From Styela clava (lineage: Eukaryota; Chordata; Ascidiacea; Stolidobranchia; Styelidae): a DNA stretch of 64,000 nucleotides. The translations under genes were made by a program, and so were the position numbers. Shown here in pieces: positions 49,640 to 62,100 of the stretch. The stretch is from the NCBI RefSeq assembly GCF_964204865.1, contig NC_135264.1, positions 1,984,001 to 2,048,000 on the forward strand, read 5' to 3'. Positions within the stretch are counted from its first letter, which is position 1, and every line of letters starts with the position of its first letter. The notes under the pieces are model-generated. The model was not told the origin of the DNA. It worked only from the letters and a program-made list of their open reading frames with translations, and made no database searches.

Positions 49640-52600
49640 ATGCGTCTGAAAGTTGCAGCTATTCTTTTTGTCGCATTCTCTCTCCTACTGGTGGAGGAGT
49701 CTCGGGGCTGGAGGAGAATTTTTCGACGAGTAGGAAGGATAGTTAAGAGGGTTGTGAAGGCCTACAAACGTATTAGAGGAACTACGTAAGTTTCTTTACA
49801 TTGATCCTATAAATATTTAATTTATTACACTGAACAGTTTATTGTCTTTGCGAGCGCTCCAGAAGTGTGTGTACCAATATGAAGGTAACTACTTTTGATC
49901 GCCTATTTTACATCAAGTTGCGTAATGGGACTAAAACCTATGGACTGGGGGATATTCACTTGGCTAATAAAGACAGTCCCCGAACTCGTAATAGAACTAA
50001 AATAAGTAAAAATTAGAATAAAACTATGGCCTAACTATTATAATCTGGTACACATACAGCGGGAGTACCCCATCGCGAATTCTTCGCATGTCACACACCT
50101 CAAATGTACTAGACTAATAGTGTTTTTTGTGTATTCTTAACATTAAAATAAAAATTTTAAGTTCATTGGCAAGAATTTACTTTTTTAAGTTGCAAGTGAC
50201 GTCCAAGTTAAGTAGCAAGTGACGTTCAACTTATTTTCAAGCTCAATTTATTTTCATTGATATTTTTCACGGAAAATTATATGAATAAAACTATATTCTT
50301 AATGGGACGGATGAAACACTTCGACAGGCCGGATACGGCCCGATGCCACAATTTGCCCACCCGATTTAAACAATAAAAAGAACAAATTTATTTTGAGGTT
50401 AAGTTTTCGGTGTGTCCGTGGTAAAAATAAGAAACACTTTCTCCAGTGCGATATAAAATTCGAATATCAATTTTCTCTGATGCTTAGTTTTTGCGGTGCA
50501 GGGAGTCTAATTAAAAAAATTGAAACGACGATTATTATATTCTTCTATATATTATACTCTTCATTTATTTGAATACTTACGACACTTTACTTTTATAGCG
50601 GGGGCCACATTGCAATAGAAGCGGTCAAAAAATATCTTACAACTGTATGGAACAACAAAGAAGAAATCAATGAGCTGAGAGAGCTGAGAGAAAAGGTAAT
50701 CCACTATAATCTGTTTGACATAAAGCTAGCGTTTATTAACCCTTTTCCAGCGGCTAAGCTCATATGAGAGAATATTTACGCTTAATTTTGTGCTCGGTAA
50801 ACTACTGTTAATATCGCTCTTAGCTCTTTGTTGACTTTATCGCCTGATATGAGAGAAGCGATGGAACCTTCCAGCCGTGACGCATCGTGCGAATTCTATA
50901 AATAGCGTGGATTTCAAAATCGCCTGTCAGACGTCTGAAAATGTCGACTCAGCTCAGACAGGAAATACTCCTTTATAATGACTTATTGTTGGTTTAGCAT
51001 GTATTTTCAGACATATATACTATCCCTGACCATCCCTGGCGCTGTGTTGTTTTGATAAATATGATTTTGACTGCTCCATAGTTGGCAGAAGTATGGAGAT
51101 TTTTTGTAGTTAAAAAAAACGTAAAATTAATGGTAATTTTAACGCGTAAATGCGCGTATGGGATTGTTTACGCCGTTCTACGCGCATTTCCGTCGAAAAA
51201 ATTTAATTTTTTTGCGTTGGGGGTGGTCTGTGCAGTAATAATAAGAGCTGTGACGTCATCAAAATCAGTAATTTTAGCCTTGAACTTGATACACCTGTAG
51301 ATACAATTGTGAATTTCAGAGTAATAACCATTTATGCTATAATAGGCGTTTCGGTGATGTTGTGTTAGGAAAAACTTGACGAAAACGTTGAAAAAAAAAT
51401 TAATTAATTAGGAATTAATTATTAACCCTCTACTGTACACAGAATTTCTAAAAGTCTAATTTATTTTTAGAAATTTTTGAGATATTTTTGCAAAAAAATT
51501 TTTTTTTCGGAGTGTAATTTAAAGATATATTGCTGAATAGAACTCTAGCACACGCCTTTAAAAATCCATAAGAGAAGCTTTAGGGCTTAGTGGTTGACAA
51601 AAAAAATAACTTTAAAAAGACCATGTCAAATAAATTGGGTCAACAGCTGTCAGAGAGTTAAAGTGTTAAGACTTGACCGTTTTAGCATCACAGGTTACAA
51701 ATCTCGAGTTTAAATTCTAGAGATATAAGTGATACTTGTGCAGGGGCAAAAGTCGCGAATACGTGTCGTATGAAGATCAAATGTTTACGTTTTCCATTTA
51801 CATTGCAAATGTCGTAAAAATTCTTCGCTTTGCCGCGAATGCCCGTGACGAAATATTATTGAAACAATCTTACCTGGCGTGAACTATTTGCTATTAACTG
51901 ATAAAGCAGAGTATTGAATGGCAACTCTTGAGTATTGCCCATATTTACGAGTCAATGTTAATATGATTAACTGGGTATTCGTCTTAGAAACGTGTACTTG
52001 ATAGTTAAGGAAGCCCCAACTGTTATGCAAAAAACCCACGACGCCAAGGAGTACAGCAATCCTGTCGCACATAATTATACCCGCTGAATTTCAACCTGCA
52101 CTCTCGCATAGAGTAATCAAAAGATCAAATAGCAACGTGTTCCTAACGCCAAGCACAACGCCATAACCGTTGACATTGGTTACTTTTGTAGCTTCCAAAT
52201 TTCAGCACAACTTTCTCTTTGTTTAGGACGAAGAAGCCTATATGAAAGCAATGTCCATGATCGCTGATGAAATTGCGGCAGAATCTGGAGATGGTGAAGC
52301 TCAGTTCATGGTGGAAATGTTGGACGAACTTGCCAGCATGCCTGACGGTAATTTGTTTAATTTGACGGTAGAGTGTTTGCACTGGATACGAAAGAACTGA
52401 TATGTAGGGTGTTATAACGTTTGGAAATAGGCCAAAATTCTCCTATTCGATATTTAGTCAAGTCACAGTATTTCACACATTGTAAGTTCACGAGTCTGAC
52501 CATACTTTTAGCTCTATCTGAACCCTTAACCTAGAATGTTGCGCATATCACTGGATTGCGCGAAGCAACTTTAAATTGAATAAATAGCAATTGCACGTCC

Positions 52601-53069
52601 CTTTTTCAGAATTTGTCAAGTCTCGCGCCCCACCTCCAAAAAAAAAAATAGCTAACAATAAGCAACAAATAACAGATAGTTAGGCGAAAGTATGTTTTAT
52701 TTAAAAAACGCGTTAGAAATACGTGGATGGAACGTAAATAATGAAAAAATGAAAAGTTTTGAAATGTAAAGAAGGCCGGCAAGATGAAATCTGATGAATA
52801 TTTTCATTTTCAGTTAGCTTCACGCCTTCAAAAAATTGTCTACGCGCGCCACCGTTTGAAAACCACTGGCCTGATTGATCTATTTTCTGATTTTACTGGA
52901 CTTGACAAGATTTTGTTCAAAACAGCCGATTCAATTTGTGACTTTCTCCTATAACATACACTATTAACGTCCTTTCACTTCTATTTCAGAGGAATTCAAG
53001 CAATTCGTGGCTGAGCATGAACTTGAAGAAATTGCAGACTCCGGCGAGCTACGGTTATCAGATCATTAA
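49640..53069 (+). CDS. Putative antimicrobial peptide precursor, four exons, 147 aa
   Basis: Exons: 49640-49785, 50599-50695, 52227-52347, 52990-53069 (444 nt including TAA). All junctions are GT/AG and the phases close. Residues 1-22 form a signal peptide (MRLKVAAILFVAFSLLLVEE, then SRG). Residues 24-48 are extremely cationic, with about 11 Arg/Lys and no acidic residue, alternating with Ile/Val/Phe so that one helical face would be hydrophobic (GWRRIFRRVGRIVKRVVKAY, then KRIRGT). From about residue 70 the chain becomes strongly acidic (Glu/Asp-rich, helical). Signal, cationic peptide, anionic tail is the known layout of ascidian styelins, clavanins and related precursors, where the tail is removed. 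Activity is predicted, not shown. No processing site is obvious, so the mature C-terminus is unknown. AATAAA at 53182-53187 is a likely 3' end. Introns carry a MITE, a SINE and an hAT fragment. Confidence 0.8.
49856..50065. mobile_element. MITE in intron 1 of the peptide gene
   Basis: It begins GCTCCAGAAGTGTGTGTACC and ends CTGGTACACATACAGCGGGA near 50065; the ends are imperfectly inverted. Interior blocks (CACTTGGCTA, CGTAATAGAACTAAAA, CTATGGCCTAA) are shared with 47678-47904, and its first 70 bp recur at 63930-64000. It is non-coding. Confidence 0.7.
51994..52178 (-). mobile_element. Diverged SINE copy in intron 2 of the peptide gene
   Basis: It matches the SINE at 26308-26442 through GAAGCC(A/C)(T/C)CC-type, CAGCAATCCT and GTCGCACATAA blocks and the head region (CCTAACGCCAAGCACAACGC), with an insertion of about 35 bp between body and head. 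The B-box region is degenerate. It lies about 50 bp upstream of the exon at 52227. Confidence 0.6.
52606..52870. mobile_element. hAT-type fragment in intron 3 of the peptide gene
   Basis: The right end, GTTTGAAAACCACTGG, is a typical hAT terminus. The left part, with TCTCGCGCCCCACCTCC before a poly-A run, is the kind of sequence expected inside such elements. The left terminus and target duplication are missing or degenerate. Confidence 0.5.
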
Positions 53070-53663
53070 AATGGAGTTTCTTGACGGACAGACCGAGAAA
53101 CAGACAACTCGTTTTAATTTTATACTTTAGTTTTTTTATTGTTTTACAAAGATATTGCAGATTCAAAAAAAAAAAAATAATAATAAATGAATGGCGCCAC
53201 CATAAATTGAAATTGTATTTTATTTTTTCCTGCTACAGTATTAGTCAAGACAGTGGTTCTTAAAGGTAATTTACCGGGGGCCAAAATTAGAAGCGGGACG
53301 ATATTTGCGCGCCGGCAAGGGGCAGATGCTTCTGTCGGTACGTATTATCAAGATACCAATATAATTGAATTGTTACGATTATACACGTGCTTAAATTGTG
53401 GTAATGAGGTCAAAATTGGGGATATCTAAAGATAGAGAGAGTGTTGAATTATTTCACTTAAGTTCGGCGGGTCGTAATAAACCGTTACGCGAGCCGCTTA
53501 AAAACTGAATGAACTTTTCTGCGTTTTGTTGCCATTTGTCTAATTATGGTAGATAGAATTATAGGCTCATTAATAAACGAGTAATTGGGAATTTTATACT
53601 TGTTGCGTTATAATCTGTTCTACGTAAAGAATATAATCGTCAAAACAGCTGCTTTGTTACTAT

Positions 53664-53726
53664 AATTCAGTGAAGCGTCGCGGGCCGGATTATATTGCTC
53701 CGCGGGCCGTGGTTTGCCGACCCCTG
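53664..53726. mobile_element. Terminal fragment of an hAT-type element
   Basis: It reads GCGTCGCGGGCCGG, then CTCCGCGGGCCGTGG, then TTGCCGACCCCTG, matching the right end of the element at 53919-54419. A CAGTGGTTCTTAAAGG motif at 53253 may be the start of the same or another element. I cannot pair the ends. Confidence 0.5.
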
Positions 53727-53918
53727 TTCTGGGGGCAAAATGGAAGCATACTTCATGGTTTTGGGTGAAAGTTCTCAAGTAACGAGTCAAATCTCGTGCC
53801 CCGATAAATTTAAAAAACTTTATATTACTAAGTCGAGTTACCATTGTTCCAAGTCAAACTGTTCCTAACTGTTTTGAGTTCTACGTCACCTATAAAGTGC
53901 GAGGGTGCTGCCCTTGAA

Positions 53919-54419
53919 CAGGGATCGGCAACCTATTGTCGCTCGCGGGCCAAAACTAAAGGTTGCAAATCTTTGTGGTCGCACATATTTTTTTTAAGTG
54001 AGTTTAAAACCAAACGGGTGGTTGATGAACCACATTTTTTACACAGATCAGTAAGTTAAAATTTTAGACCTAAAATAGCAAGCGAACACTGCCACTCGTG
54101 GACTCAAGTCGTCTTACTTGGCAAAAAATTTTAAAAATGACATTTATTGTGATACTTGTTGTTGCATTACGCTTGATAGCTTTTCGACACCAGGTGACAC
54201 TCTGGTCACCTGGCATTGTTTGCCAAATTTGAATACAAATTTCCTTCAAGTAGATACTTTTTTTAGAAATCAAGCAGACAACAACATTTTAAGAAAACGA
54301 TTCATATGTCCACACCGTGTTCAATATAATCTGCTCCACGAGCGTTTTGTCGCTAAATTTCAGTAAAGCATCGCGTGCCGGATGATTTTACTCCGCGGGC
54401 CGTAGGTTGCCGACCCCTG
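53919..54419. mobile_element. Non-autonomous hAT element, 501 bp
   Basis: The left end CAGGGATCGGCAACCTA and right end TAGGTTGCCGACCCCTG are inverted. Flanks are cccttgaa and ccctagaa (7 of 8). Subterminal GCTCGCGGGCC on the left and CTCCGCGGGCC on the right. It lacks transposase. Confidence 0.8.
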
Positions 54420-55445
54420 CCCTAGAACTTCGGCGCGTGTTGAGACTGGGCCACCTTGGAAGTCCGCTATAAGGTCTTTGTTAACAACGCGTAAAATGTA
54501 GAAATTCGTAAAAGTAAAGTATTTTGAGCGCATCGTTCTAGTAATTAACATTTGATATTTGTGGTATTGGGCTTATTGCTATCTGCTTCGTCGAAAATAT
54601 TAAAGTAACAATACTAAACAATTGTATAAATGCATCGTGGTAATTTGTATCTTAAAATCTAGCAATGCGTTATGCAGCCACATCATCTGGCCTTGCTGAC
54701 GCATGCTATTCATCCCTTGAAACTGATCAGACCGCCGTCGAACGCTGACATGGTGTTAAACGGTGGAATACTGGAGTATATAAGTATAAGTAAGAAATTT
54801 TTGGACGAAAACTTGAAAAACCGGACTAACACAGATCCTCCTGAGAAGATAAATACAAACTTAAATCTAAACGATAGCCTACTGGTGAATTCTGTGCACG
54901 GGCACTCATAAAAACAATTATCAGGAAAAATAATAAATTACAATATGTTCTAGGAATCAAGTAGATTCAGATAATTTTTTTTTATCATGTAAGAATCAAT
55001 GCAAACACAACATAAACTAGTCGGATACATTACCGATACGATATGGGTGAGTTTGCATCAGATCACGCTGACCTGCATGGAGTTTATCACGAAAAACTGG
55101 TCGAAGCGGAGGATAACATGAACTGCCAAACGTCAGATGTAACGGATATTTCACGATGAATTCCAAAAAAGACTGCTTACGCAATACACATGGATTTTGA
55201 CTGAAACTGAAGTTGGAACGCCAGAGCGTGAAATTCTCTTGTCATATTTTGCTTCGTTTGTTGTTGTTTACTTTTACGCTGCTTTTATTATTATTGTTTA
55301 TGTCCAGTAGACTATTAGTTGAGTGCATGTGCGTTTGTAATCACATAAATCATCACCAATCGCGCACCGCTTGTTTGTTGTATTTAACACTTCTCGTTAC
55401 CTATACAGATATATATAGTAGAAACTGCCATATATATAGCGAAGT
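54420..55445. other. Intergenic, no confident gene
   Basis: A 79-codon plus-strand frame at 54672-54911 (MQPHHLALLTHAIHPLKL start) shows no recognised motif. It could be part of the LINE whose 3' end follows, or chance. No other feature was seen. Confidence 0.4.
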
Positions 55446-56231
55446 TTGATATGGATATCACAAAATAGGCCTTCAAAAGTATTAATATTGTGCGATTGTC
55501 TTTCTGCATTGGAAAGCATACAGAAAATTTGGAATGTTAAGCATTTTTTATCGACAAAAATACAACTACTTCATTCTATTATTTGTCACACGACTGATAT
55601 CAAGTTTCTGTGGATACCAACCAGCACATATTGGTATTAGCGTAATGATGCAGTGGATCGACTGGCGAAAGACGTAGCAAATGGAATTGTCATCAATGCT
55701 GTTTTTCAACGGTCATTGAAAGAAGCTAAGACATTGTGCAAGCAAGCATGTCTTGCAAAATGAAATTTACCATACCAAGCTAACGATACTGCAAGCCATT
55801 ATAAGAACTTTCGAACTCATATAGCCCAAAAGACTGTCTATTTCAATTTTTCCCGCCAAAAAGAAATAGTATTTTTTCGTCTTCAAACTGGACATATCAG
55901 ACTCAACTATCATTTATTTGAAATAGGGCTACATTCCACAGGGCACTGTATTCGATGTGATACAAATGAACTGTTTCCCATTTTATATTGTCCCAGGTAT
56001 AATAACTTACGATGCGAATTAAGACGTGAAGCAGCAAAAATGAATGTGCCCTGGGAAAGTATTCGTATTTTCAATGTTCCTGATTTGATTCAATTTATTA
56101 TTAGTTTTGCTATATCCACCAAACGAGAGCTGTGTACCTATTTTATTGTACCATACTGACTACTCTCTTTGTTATTTGGCGCAAAAGATCCGGTTGTAAA
56201 AGACGCCAATAAACCTTTTACCTTACCTTAA
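55446..56231 (+). mobile_element. 5'-truncated LINE with RNase H end
   Basis: The translation shows an RNase H-like segment (LILCDCLSALESIQKIW, then NDAVDRLAKDVANGI) followed by the C-terminal region common in I/Jockey-type non-LTR elements (FFRLQTGHIRLNYHLFEIG, then HCIRCDTN and CPRYNNLR). In-frame stops (at about 55638 and 55760) show that it is dead. The 3' end carries CTTTTACCTTACCTTA, a short-repeat tail like that of several LINE clades. Upstream reverse transcriptase was not found. Confidence 0.8.
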
Positions 56232-56941
56232 CTGCAGTCCATGTTCAAACTCCGCATCCACACCAAAGTATTTACGCCCGAATTATCTTTTGTGTATTTT
56301 TTTTTAAATTTATTCCAATTGTGTTGTTTGCTGTTTGGTGTCAAAGCCCGTATGTTTGGGGTAAGGGGGCACGTGCATCAGCACGTCTGAAATCCTTTTT
56401 AGATTTCGCCTACTTTCCTGATTTCTCGTTTATTTGTTTGTTTTGCCATGTATTGTTTTGTTGTAACGGAAAATCGAAAAAAACACATACATTTACTTAT
56501 TTGCATTTGGCCAAACGCCAATATCACTAGAATTCGCCAAATCTGGCAATTACCTACCGGACCGGACCTTTCCAAGCGAAGAATTACGACAGCCGAAACA
56601 AAAAACCTGGCAACATTGGTTATACAGCATGTTGCAAGTTTTCTCGAAAGTGTTTAGGTTCTCTATCTGCAGATTTGCGCTACCGCCAGTATCGCATTGT
56701 TTGATCTTTCATTTAACAGATTCAACCTTCAGACGTTGGTAGCGGTAGTCTAGTACCGTAAGTAGTGAAGTGCGTAGGTCTGCCCATAAGTTGAAACAAT
56801 AATAAAGCGTACTATGTCTGGATGTGGGACTAGTATATAAAATGGGTTACCGGTACTGGGTTACCGGTATCATATTTGTTCAAAATGTCTGAATGTAGAA
56901 AATCCGGGTCTCGGGTAGTTAAGTACGGTACCTAAACAAAA
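56232..56941. other. Intergenic, no gene seen
   Basis: Contains repeated GGTTACCGGTA words near 56842-56872. Frames at 56321-56657 have no motif or splice support. Confidence 0.4.
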
Positions 56942-57446
56942 ACTTCTAGTGGGCGTACCGGTAGCACAACAATTTTTCTACAGGACAATCCTAACCCCCA
57001 CCTGACTACGCCATCCAAAAATCATGTCACAATCACGTCATAGAGCAGTAGAGCTTGCCAAAGTATATCTCCGATCGCCTGAAGTCTGAAAGTGGCATCT
57101 GCGTCGATGATAAAGAACTCACTAACGGCAGCGATCTCTTATATCGGGATCGCTGCTTGGAGAAAACGAGATAAATAGCTTGATCGAATCAACATTTAAG
57201 CACTAAAAATATCAAAAACGCATTTCTATATACCTAAAACACCGCCGTAGAAAATGTGAAAAGACGGACAACTCACCAGGCCTCTCTGTAGTCGAGTTGT
57301 CTCTGGTGAGTTGTCCGTGTAGTCGAGTTGTCCGCATCCCAACCGTAGTGCTGTAGTGACGTACCGTAATTTTTGGATGACGCAGTCAGGATTGACATAG
57401 ATGCTAAAGTTGTTATGCTACCGGTACGCGTACGCCCACTAGAAGT
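56942..57446. mobile_element. Large inverted-repeat element (MITE-like)
   Basis: Left end ACTTCTAGTGGGCGTACCGG, then TAGCA. The right end is its complement with a 6-bp insertion (CGCGTA). Imperfect inverted similarity continues outside both ends to about 56897 and 57500 (CCGGGTCTCGGG, TACCT), so true termini may lie further out. The interior block CCCCCACCTGACTACGCCAT recurs at 58336-58356, marking a second degenerate copy. No coding sequence and no clear target duplication. Confidence 0.6.
57265..57317. repeat. 15-bp perfect hairpin inside inverted-repeat element
   Basis: CGGACAACTCACCAG at 57265-57279 is followed after 23 bp by its exact complement ending at 57317. TGTAGTCGAGTTGTC occurs in the loop and again just after the stem, a short direct repeat. 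Confidence 0.8.
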
Positions 57447-59145
57447 ACCTCGGGCAGTCAGGTACGAAACTAAATAGAACCCGAAAATCCGGGGGTCTCC
57501 TTAAGTACACGCCGCAAGTAGGGTGGTGGAGCCAGTCTGTGGACAATTAAATTCAAATCGTTATAAAACAAAAACCAATATTTCTAACCTGTTAATTTTT
57601 TCACAGTAGGTGCATTGGCATTTATTCTACACGCTAAACTTCGAAATAACTCCCTATGACGAGGGGTTCAAGCTATACAAACCACCAAAGTACGACACTC
57701 GGAAGACAAATTTGTGATCGAACGACCAGTGTGCGACCACGTATTTCAAGCCTTGAACATCGTTTCTGCTGTGTCAAGACTAGAGCATACGCAGCCATGC
57801 GGGAAAAAATTGGGCTTATAATTGCATTTCTGACTGTCATATTTTAAGAACACAGTTATTTCTGACAAAACTCGTCAAATTATAAACAAAGCAACGCATC
57901 ACAGCAATCAAACAGACAAAAACACTGTCTGGCGGTGGTCGCAAATTGGTCGACAAAGATATTATCGGCGTATTGGACATGCGCACCCCCCTATTCCCCC
58001 CTCCTTTAAATGTAGAAACGCGAAACTTTAAAGATGGTTAAAAGAAACACAACTCTACCCACCTGCCAAGTTTCATCTGTTTATCTCTTAGATATGTATG
58101 GATTTTCATGGAGACAATGGGTAGTTGGAACATGATAAAATGGTCCGTTTTTTTTCCTCCGGTCGGGTTTTCGGTCGTAGCTTTTTTGTTTGTGCCCGTA
58201 TTTTAGTGTAATTTTGCTGAGCTACTAGTGGACGATGACGCGTGAGAAATGTCGCGTGGTTCGTTAAATGGCTTAAGCAAAGTGGCTAAGCCACCCTACT
58301 TCTAGTTGGCCTGGCTCAGGAATGACCATTCATAACCCCCACCTGACTATGTCATCCGAAAATTACATCGCTGCGAAGTCGCAGTGACGTAATACGGCCT
58401 CCAAAGTATACGGATGGTCGCCAGACAATCATCCGAAATCGAGCAGTCTATTTCTTTCGTTTTCTTGTGAAACGATACCGATAAAAGAGAGATCACTGAC
58501 GTTAGTGAGTCGTTACGTTATTACGTTACTGTGATGTCTCAGGGACATAAATTTTGAATGACGTTGTGTTAGGAATACCATAATATGCTATACCTAATGT
58601 TTGTGCCACGTCCTCTAGAAGTACTTGCAAACATGGCCCGATTGTTGCCATCAACTTATATTTTGGCCCAATAAAATACTGAGATGTTGACTACTAAACT
58701 AGGCATTTTGTAATTTTTCTTTTTAATGCTTCATTATGCACTTCAAATACTGAAATAAATTGAAATATGCTAGTCCAAGCTTCCAATGTTTAACATTCTG
58801 ACATGATACCGAAACGCCTGCTTGAAATAAAGCCAGGGGACCAATATGTCTTATATATTTTATTTGGTATTGTCCCCAAACTACATTGTCTAACTGCAGG
58901 AAGCATGCTGGCATGCAAAAGAATTGGGCCAACACTGATGCGAATACTGATTCTACTATTTTCAGCTTTGTGCATGTACAAGACATACCGATAATCAATA
59001 AATTGTGTACTCAAATTATTGAAAATATTTTACAGTGGCCACAACCGTAATCGAATCCGTTTGAATTCAATTACTTTGCATCGTTCATCCCTTTGAAAGT
59101 ATTGAGTTTAAACAATACATATATATTTTTAGAAAATAATACATT
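57447..59145. other. Intergenic upstream of BMS1
   Basis: Contains the second degenerate copy of the inverted-repeat element around 58270-58630 (CTACTTCTAGTTGGCC on the left, TCTAGAAGTACTTGC on the right). No motif-bearing frame. A TTTTTAG acceptor-like site ends at 59132, 13 nt before the BMS1 ATG, possibly a 5' UTR intron or a spliced-leader acceptor. Confidence 0.45.
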
Positions 59146-62100
59146 ATGGATGTGGATGTAGATAATAAACCATCAAAACAACACAAAGTAAGAAAAGCTG
59201 GCAGGAAAGCAGAAAAAAGGAAACTGAAGGAAGACAACAGCAGAGAGGATGCAACTACTAAAAAGAAAAACCCAAAAGCGTATGCAATCCAAAGTGTTAA
59301 CAAATTAGCCAAGTCGTTTCATCGGGCACAAGACATCAAAACGAAAAAACATCATATACCTGTCGTTGATAGAACCCCACAGGTGCCACCACCTGTCGTT
59401 GTTGCTATAGTTGGTCCACCAAAGGTTGGTAAAACGACTTTGTTACAATGTATTATAAAGAATTATACAAAGCAAAAACTGACTAATATTCAAGGACCAG
59501 TCACAGTCGTATCTGGTAAAAATCGTAGACTCACAATTATCGAATGTCCGAACGACATTAGTGCTATGATTGATATTGCAAAAATTGCGGACTTGGTACT
59601 TTTACTTGTTGATGCAGGATTTGGATTTGAAATGGAAACTTTTGAATTTTTGAACATCTGCCAAGTGCATGGTATGCCAAAAATAATGGGTGTTTTGACT
59701 CATTTGGATGCAATTGACAATGCGAAGAAAATAAAGAAAACAAAAAAATTATTAAAACATAGATTTTGGACTGAAATATACCAAGGTGCCAAGTTGTTTT
59801 ATTTAAGCAGAATGGTCTATGGTGAATATCAAAAAATGGAAATTCATAATTTATGTCGATTTATCAGCGTAATGAAGTTCAGACCTTTGATATGGAGATC
59901 AACACATTCATATTTATTAACTGATAGAATGGAAGACCTAACCGATCCTGAAAAAATTCGACAAGATTCTATTTGTAATCGGAATATATCATTGTATGGT
60001 TACGTCCGTGGAATGCCACTAAAAAATCTTTCATCAATTCATATTCCTGGTGTCGGGGATCAAATTATTAAAAATATCTCATTTCTTCCGGACCCGTGCC
60101 CTTTGCCCGAAAAGGGAGAAAAAAGACAAAGGCGTACTCTGGATGTAAAAGAAAGACTTATTTATGCTCCTATGTCTGGAGTTGGTGGAATTATTTATGA
60201 TAAGGATGCTGTTTATATTGATGTGCAAAGCTCGACACAAAGGAATAATGGACAAGTCGGTGAAATAGAAACTATTGATAACGAAATAGTAGATGATTCA
60301 ATGATTGGAACAATGACATTATCAAAACAAACTATTGATCATAAAATGGAAAAGAGTCAATTTTCACTTCTGGAGGGAATGAAACCAATTACGAACAACG
60401 AAGCAGAAAGTATGATTGAAATGCCTATGGAAGAAAAAACATTTGATGTTGAAACAAATCGTGTTAGGAGAAGAGCAGTTTTTTCTATGAAAGATGGTGA
60501 ACAGCAAGATTCTACATCAGACGATGATGAGGAAGGTTATCAAAGTGGAGATTCCGATGATGAAAGTTGTAACGAATCTGAAAATGGAATAGAAGAACCA
60601 AATGGCATTTCTGAAAGTAAACTGAAATGGAAAGAAAATTTGAAATTGAAAGCTCAAAATTTGTATATTCACAGGCAGAAAATGATGAAAAATCTTCCAA
60701 AGTTGGTTTATGGTAAAATTGAAATCAAATCAGACACTTCTGAGTCCGAGGAAGATGAAAAAGTCGCTGGTGATTTATTTGTCGTCAAACGGAATATGAA
60801 AGCAAAGAAAAATACGAAAGACAATAAAGACTGCAACATAACTTTGCGGCGACAACATGGGGATGAAAATAGTGAAGATATACGCCAAAGTATCAGTGAT
60901 TGTTTTGTCACTGGTGATTGGAATCAAGATGAAGACGCCTCTCACTTATTACAAGAGGATGAAAATTTGTATGGTGATTTTGAAGATTTGGAAACAGGAC
61001 AATCTTTCACATCTGGAGCTAAAGATAATGAAAGTGATTCTGATGATGTTGATACAGTTAGAATTAAGAAACCCGATGACCGTGAAGCTAGATTGAGAGA
61101 AAAACGTCTTGCCAGAAAACGAAAAATGAAAGAAATATTCGATCGGGAATATGACGTCAGCCAAGAAAATGGTGAAGTAACAACCGCAAGTGGAAGCCTT
61201 TTCGACTCTGTCAAAACTGAACTGGCTGAACAAGCGAAATTGAACCGTGCTGAATTTGAGGATATGGATGACGCAACTAGAGTACAATATGAAGGCTACA
61301 GACCCGGAATGTATGTTCGCATTGAACTGCACGATATTCCTTGTGAGTTTGTAAAATATTTCAATCCAACATACCCAGTTATAGCAGGTGGTTTGTTGGC
61401 AACTGAAATTCAAACAGGCTTTATCAGAGTTCGAGTTAAAAAACATCGCTGGTATCCGAAAATTTTGAAAACACGTAATCCAATGATATTTTCTATGGGT
61501 TGGAGAAGATTTCAATCTTTGCCGATGTATTATATGGAAGATCACAATTTGAGACAGAGATATCTTAAATATACACCACAAAATATGCATTGTTGGGCTG
61601 TAATGTGGGGTCCTCTTTGCCCACAAGGTACAGGATTCTTAGCAATCCAAGCTCTTGCAAATAGAGACGTTCCTAATTTTAGAATCACTGCCTCTGGGAC
61701 TATTTTAGAATCTGATAAAAGTACAAAATTGGTTAAAAAATTGAAGCTTATTGGTTATCCATATAAGATATTTAAAAATACCTGTTTTGTGAAAGGAATG
61801 TTCAACTCATCTCTTGAAGTTGCTAAATTTGAGGGAGCAGCCATTCGAACTGTCAGCGGCATACGAGGACAGATAAAAAGAGCGGTTACTGATGGCCCGA
61901 ACAATAGCGGAGGATCCGAAGCCGGATCTTTCCGAGCATCTTTCGAAGATCGTATATTGATGAGTGACATAGTGTTCTGTCGTACCTGGTGTCCAGTTGA
62001 TGTTCCAAAATTTTTTTTGAATTGTGCAAATTTAATGTTGCCCGACAAAGATAGTTGGAGTGCAATGAAAACTGTCGGACAACTGCGTCATGAAAAAGAT

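Noticed and set aside
60949-61626. 225-codon minus-strand frame
   Set aside because: It is antisense to the conserved C-terminal part of BMS1 and has no motif of its own.
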